A stretch of 6,860 bases of DNA from positions 1 to 6,860 of the forward strand of contig CAZTLP010000041.1 in assembly GCA_964614345.1 (NCBI GenBank). The letters are read 5' to 3'. Shown here one piece after another: positions 6,243 through 6,860 of this stretch. The translations under genes were made by a program, and so were the position numbers. Below the pieces are notes generated by a model. The model worked only from the letters and a program-made list of their open reading frames with translations, made no database searches and was not told the origin of the DNA. This stretch comes from AEGEAN-183 sp964614345 (GTDB lineage Bacteria; Pseudomonadota; Gammaproteobacteria; Magnimaribacterales; Magnimaribacteraceae). Positions within the stretch are counted from its first letter, which is position 1. Each line of letters opens with the position of its first letter.

Positions 6243-6860
6243 GGAAATTCCTTGCTACATCAATAAATTCTTTTATTTTCATTGAATCCTTCTTTCCTGG
6301 AGAAGATTCTACACCTGAACTAACATCTAATCCTGTACATGAAGTTAATGATAAAACTTCAGCAACATTATTCGGGTTTAATCCTCCAGCTACTAAGTAT
6401 GGCTTATCGTAGTCCTTATCTTTCAAGTAAGTCCAATCAAATTTTTTCCCTGAACCACCAAACTCTTTTTGAGTATAACTATCTAACAATATCATCCAAG
6501 AACCTGTATATCTTTTAAAGCCATTATTTATGTCACTCTTTTTAGATACTGGTATAGCTTTAATAAAATTTCTATTGAAAGAAGAGCAGAATTCTGGGGT
6601 TTCATTTCCATGAAATTGAGGAATGATGTTTGTTGAAAGTTTTAAGCAATCTTTGACATATTCATAACATGAATCCACAAAAACCATAACAGGTATAATT
6701 TCATCAGGTAATTCTTTTAGAATTTCCTTCACCTCTTGATGCGAAACGTACCTAGGGCTTTTTTCATACATATTAAAACCTAAAGCATTAGCTCCAAAAG
6801 ACACAGCTAAACTTGCGTCTTTTGCACTTGTAATTCCACAAATCTTTATAAATAAGCTCA
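6235..6860 (-). CDS. trpF: Phosphoribosylanthranilate isomerase TrpF (5' end at or beyond window edge)
   Basis: TrpF isomerises N-(5-phosphoribosyl)anthranilate to the carboxyphenylamino-deoxyribulose phosphate, the step before TrpC, as a stand-alone cytoplasmic TIM barrel. The frame is open from the TAA at 6235-6237 to the right edge. A GTG at 6802-6804 is not the true start, because the diagnostic KICGIT with the catalytic Cys is encoded upstream at 6829-6846. The edge codon reads NTG with its first base missing. If it is ATG, the protein begins MSLFIKICGIT and is 208 residues, normal for the family. On that numbering Cys8 is the general base and Asp127 (LLDSY) the general acid. QFHGNE (82-87), FGGSGKKFDW (134-143), AGGLNPNNV (158-166) and GLDVSSGVESSPGKKD (177-192) form the substrate site. 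It overlaps trpB by eight bases. No fusion to TrpC is seen. Confidence 0.95.
   Translation of the reverse strand, partial: SLFIKICGITSAKDASLAVSFGANALGFNMYEKSPRYVSHQEVKEILKELPDEIIPVMVFVDSCYEYVKDCLKLSTNIIPQFHGNETPEFCSSFNRNFIKAIPVSKKSDINNGFKRYTGSWMILLDSYTQKEFGGSGKKFDWTYLKDKDYDKPYLVAGGLNPNNVAEVLSLTSCTGLDVSSGVESSPGKKDSMKIKEFIDVARNFHV
6249..6253 (-). promoter_or_regulatory. Shine-Dalgarno of trpB
   Basis: On the minus strand AAGGA stands six bases before the trpB ATG at 6240-6242, inside the last codons of trpF. It supports the chosen trpB start. It is also the only convincing ribosome binding site among the six starts fully inside the window; the starts of trpA, accD, folC and purF have no purine-rich match, and cvpA has only a GAGG at 12 bases. 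Translation of trpB may therefore start on its own as well as by coupling to trpF, giving a relatively strong entry point for the trpB-trpA pair. Confidence 0.65.

Larger units (their letters stand above)
91..6860 (-). other. Probable single operon trpF-trpB-trpA-accD-folC-cvpA-purF
   Basis: Seven same-strand genes follow one another with junctions of -8, -1, +2, -1, 0 and +14 bases. No spacer is long enough for an intrinsic terminator or a conventional intergenic promoter, so a single transcript is the simplest reading. Internal promoters inside genes cannot be excluded by eye. The main promoter and any tryptophan or purine control site must lie beyond the right edge. The order resembles the known proteobacterial cluster in which trpF or trpBA precedes accD-folC, followed by cvpA-purF; the dedD gene often found between folC and cvpA is absent. 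Confidence 0.8.

Noticed and set aside
1..6860. A CRISPR array, mobile element, toxin-antitoxin pair, phage gene or RNA gene
   Set aside because: Coding sequence of recognised housekeeping genes covers nearly every base, spacers are at most 14 bases, and no direct or inverted repeats of note were seen.

Overview
The window is a compact piece of an AT-rich bacterial chromosome. One minus-strand run of seven housekeeping genes fills almost all of it. In transcription order (high to low coordinate) these are trpF (cut by the right edge), trpB, trpA, accD, folC, cvpA and purF. At the left edge the last 26 codons of an unidentified plus-strand gene converge on the purF end. The order trpF-trpBA-accD-folC-cvpA-purF, and the close likeness of PurF, AccD and FolC to the proteobacterial forms, point to a gammaproteobacterium (a betaproteobacterium is less likely). 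The low GC, short spacers and Lys/Asn/Ser-rich proteins fit a streamlined, possibly marine, lineage. That placement is inference; no marker gene here settles it.

Layout: 1-81 is the 3' end of the plus-strand gene, followed by a 9-base spacer. purF is at 91-1569, cvpA at 1584-2105, folC at 2106-3377, accD at 3377-4240, trpA at 4243-5040, trpB at 5040-6242, and trpF runs from 6235 to the right edge. Junctions are extremely tight: trpF/trpB overlap by 8 bases, trpB/trpA and accD/folC by 1 base (TAATG), folC/cvpA abut (TAA then ATG), trpA/accD are 2 bases apart and cvpA/purF 14 bases apart. There is no room for internal terminators, so the run is very probably one transcription unit whose promoter lies beyond the right edge.

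TrpF, TrpB and TrpA carry out the steps from phosphoribosyl-anthranilate to tryptophan except the TrpC step, which is not encoded here. AccD is half of the acetyl-CoA carboxylase carboxyltransferase, FolC makes dihydrofolate and folylpolyglutamates, CvpA is a small inner-membrane protein and PurF commits PRPP to purine synthesis. TrpF/TrpBA and PurF both depend on PRPP-derived metabolism, and FolC supplies the folate used by purine enzymes. The grouping is therefore metabolically coherent, though it is a known conserved cluster and not a new system.

I found no mobile element, CRISPR array, RNA gene or undescribed system. The points worth a second look are residue-level: a Glu in place of the catalytic Asp60 of TrpA, with Ala in place of the nearby Pro, and two unusual positions in FolC. 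Also notable are the absence of a dedD gene between folC and cvpA and the near absence of Shine-Dalgarno sequences in the operon.
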